Positions 63,317 through 64,000 of a stretch of 64,000 nt of DNA are shown piece by piece (the first letter of the stretch is position 1; each line of letters opens with the position of its first letter). A model generated the notes under the pieces. It ran no database searches, was not told the DNA's origin, and saw only the letters and a program-made list of their open reading frames with translations. The position numbers and the translations under genes are program-made. Source of the stretch: an uncultured SAR324 cluster bacterium (lineage in GTDB: Bacteria > SAR324 > NAC60-12); the NCBI GenBank assembly GCA_905182865.1, contig CAJJCY010000004.1, positions 62,001 to 126,000 of the forward strand, given 5' to 3'.

Positions 63317-64000
63317 TCAACGTTCATAAACAGGCATTTTTTTACCAATTGCGACTGTCCCGATAACCAAAAACGCAAAGACGATAGTTTGTAAATCAAC
63401 CGCCTCGTTGATCAAGAAGGCAGAAGCAACTAATGTTACAAAAGGTTGTAATAATTGTGTTTGACTGACACGTGATATTCCTCCTAAAGCAAGACCTTTG
63501 TTCCAGAGAAAAAAACCAAACAACTGGCTGATCAAGGCTAAATATAAAAAACTTAAGAGCACACTCAAAGGCAGACTGTCAATATTTGTTTCTGGAGCTT
63601 CAAGCCACGCTGGAACCACAATGAAAGGAAACGAAATCACTAGGGCCCAACAAATCACCTGCCATCCACCAAGTTCTTTTGAGAGCTTTCCTCCTAAAGC
63701 ATAACCCATTGCAGCACTCACGATTGCTCCAACTAGTAAAAAATCACCAAACTGGAAACTCCCGAAGCCCTGCAGAAGTGTATATAAAATGACTATTGTA
63801 CTTCCGGCAAGTCCGCAAATCCAAAAACCTACAGATGGTTTTTCATTGGAAACCACTGCAGCAGCGACTGCTGTCGCCAAAGGTAGCACACCCAGGACTA
63901 CTCCTCCGTGAGATGCTGGAACTGTTTGCATTGCCCATGCGGTTAAAATGGGAAACCCGATAACCACACCCGATGCTACAGCGATAAGCTGGTAAAACTG
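63317..64000 (-). CDS. EamA (drug/metabolite) family transporter, cut by window edge
   Basis: The visible part holds about 228 residues with seven or more hydrophobic helices and the EamA repeat features (SHGGVVLGVLPLATAVAA in one repeat, GGISRVSQTQLLQPFVTLVAS in the second). It is open through the right edge (QFYQLIAVASGVV continues in frame), so the first helices lie outside. EamA permeases export metabolites, often amino acids; the substrate is unknown. It ends 62 bases before the fhs start on the same strand. Confidence 0.8.
   Translation of the reverse strand, partial: QFYQLIAVASGVVIGFPILTAWAMQTVPASHGGVVLGVLPLATAVAAAVVSNEKPSVGFWICGLAGSTIVILYTLLQGFGSFQFGDFLLVGAIVSAAMGYALGGKLSKELGGWQVICWALVISFPFIVVPAWLEAPETNIDSLPLSVLLSFLYLALISQLFGFFLWNKGLALGGISRVSQTQLLQPFVTLVASAFLINEAVDLQTIVFAFLVIGTVAIGKKMPVYER

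Noticed and set aside
1-64000. tRNA, rRNA, CRISPR arrays, insertion sequences, phage or toxin-antitoxin genes
   Set aside because: No cloverleaf with CCA-adjacent stem, no regularly spaced repeats, and no transposase, integrase or toxin motif was recognised by eye. A tRNA missed by eye is possible.

Overview
The window is a 64 kb stretch of an AT-rich chromosome (about 40% GC by eye) from a Gram-negative, probably motile heterotroph. The signs are a type II secretion pseudopilin (gspK), a flagellin behind a sigma-28 promoter, ABC and tripartite transporters with secreted binding proteins, a coenzyme-B12 ribonucleotide reductase, and aerobic benzoyl-CoA epoxidation genes. The gene mix resembles marine proteobacterial or SAR324-type bacteria, but this placement is only an inference. 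No rRNA, tRNA, CRISPR array, insertion sequence or phage gene was recognised.

Layout. 0-14.7 kb is mostly housekeeping: birA (cut by the window edge), gspK, nrdJ, hemW, fliC, a livJHMGF branched-chain amino-acid ABC operon, and an unusual zinc-ribbon/membrane/HExxH protein. 14.7-30.3 kb is an accessory block with gene remnants on both sides (an acyl-CoA dehydrogenase 3' part on the left, an oxidoreductase 5' part on the right). It holds a succinate-semialdehyde-type dehydrogenase, a MoaD/ThiS-like protein, a tungsten aldehyde:ferredoxin oxidoreductase and a sigma-54 activator. Next come a CoA ligase plus CoA-acylating aldehyde dehydrogenase, a tctCBA-type transporter with an MFS carrier, and a lone sucD. 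This looks like an acid/acyl-CoA/aldehyde conversion module, and one candidate substrate is sulfoacetate.

30.4-45.6 kb holds a hypothetical gene, an EEP-family phosphatase/nuclease, mtaB, a box cluster for benzoate (boxC, boxB, benzoate-CoA ligase; no boxA), a TauE/SafE permease, a class III aminotransferase-fold enzyme, a secreted GlcG/HbpS protein, plsC, a pterin dehydratase, a methyltransferase, a LigB-type dioxygenase and a LysE exporter.

45.6-63.3 kb is a large minus-strand region for N-methylglycine breakdown and C1 metabolism. It has a dimethylglycine/sarcosine dehydrogenase with its own ETF pair, soxB and soxG, ytoQ, an acetyltransferase, a class V aminotransferase, soxA and soxD, a formaldehyde-activating (GFA) remnant, an M20 amidohydrolase, a second SoxB-like flavoprotein, a ProX-like editing protein, folB and fhs. 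The flavoproteins demethylate, the folate-binding GcvT domains capture the C1 unit, and Fhs interconverts formyl-THF and formate. The window ends in an EamA transporter cut by the edge.

A striking property is that at least 16 genes are interrupted by small indels while protein similarity continues in another frame. Many other long genes are intact. This looks more like indel error in the assembly than uniform decay, but raw reads would be needed to decide. Such genes are annotated here over their full restored span, with the break points noted.
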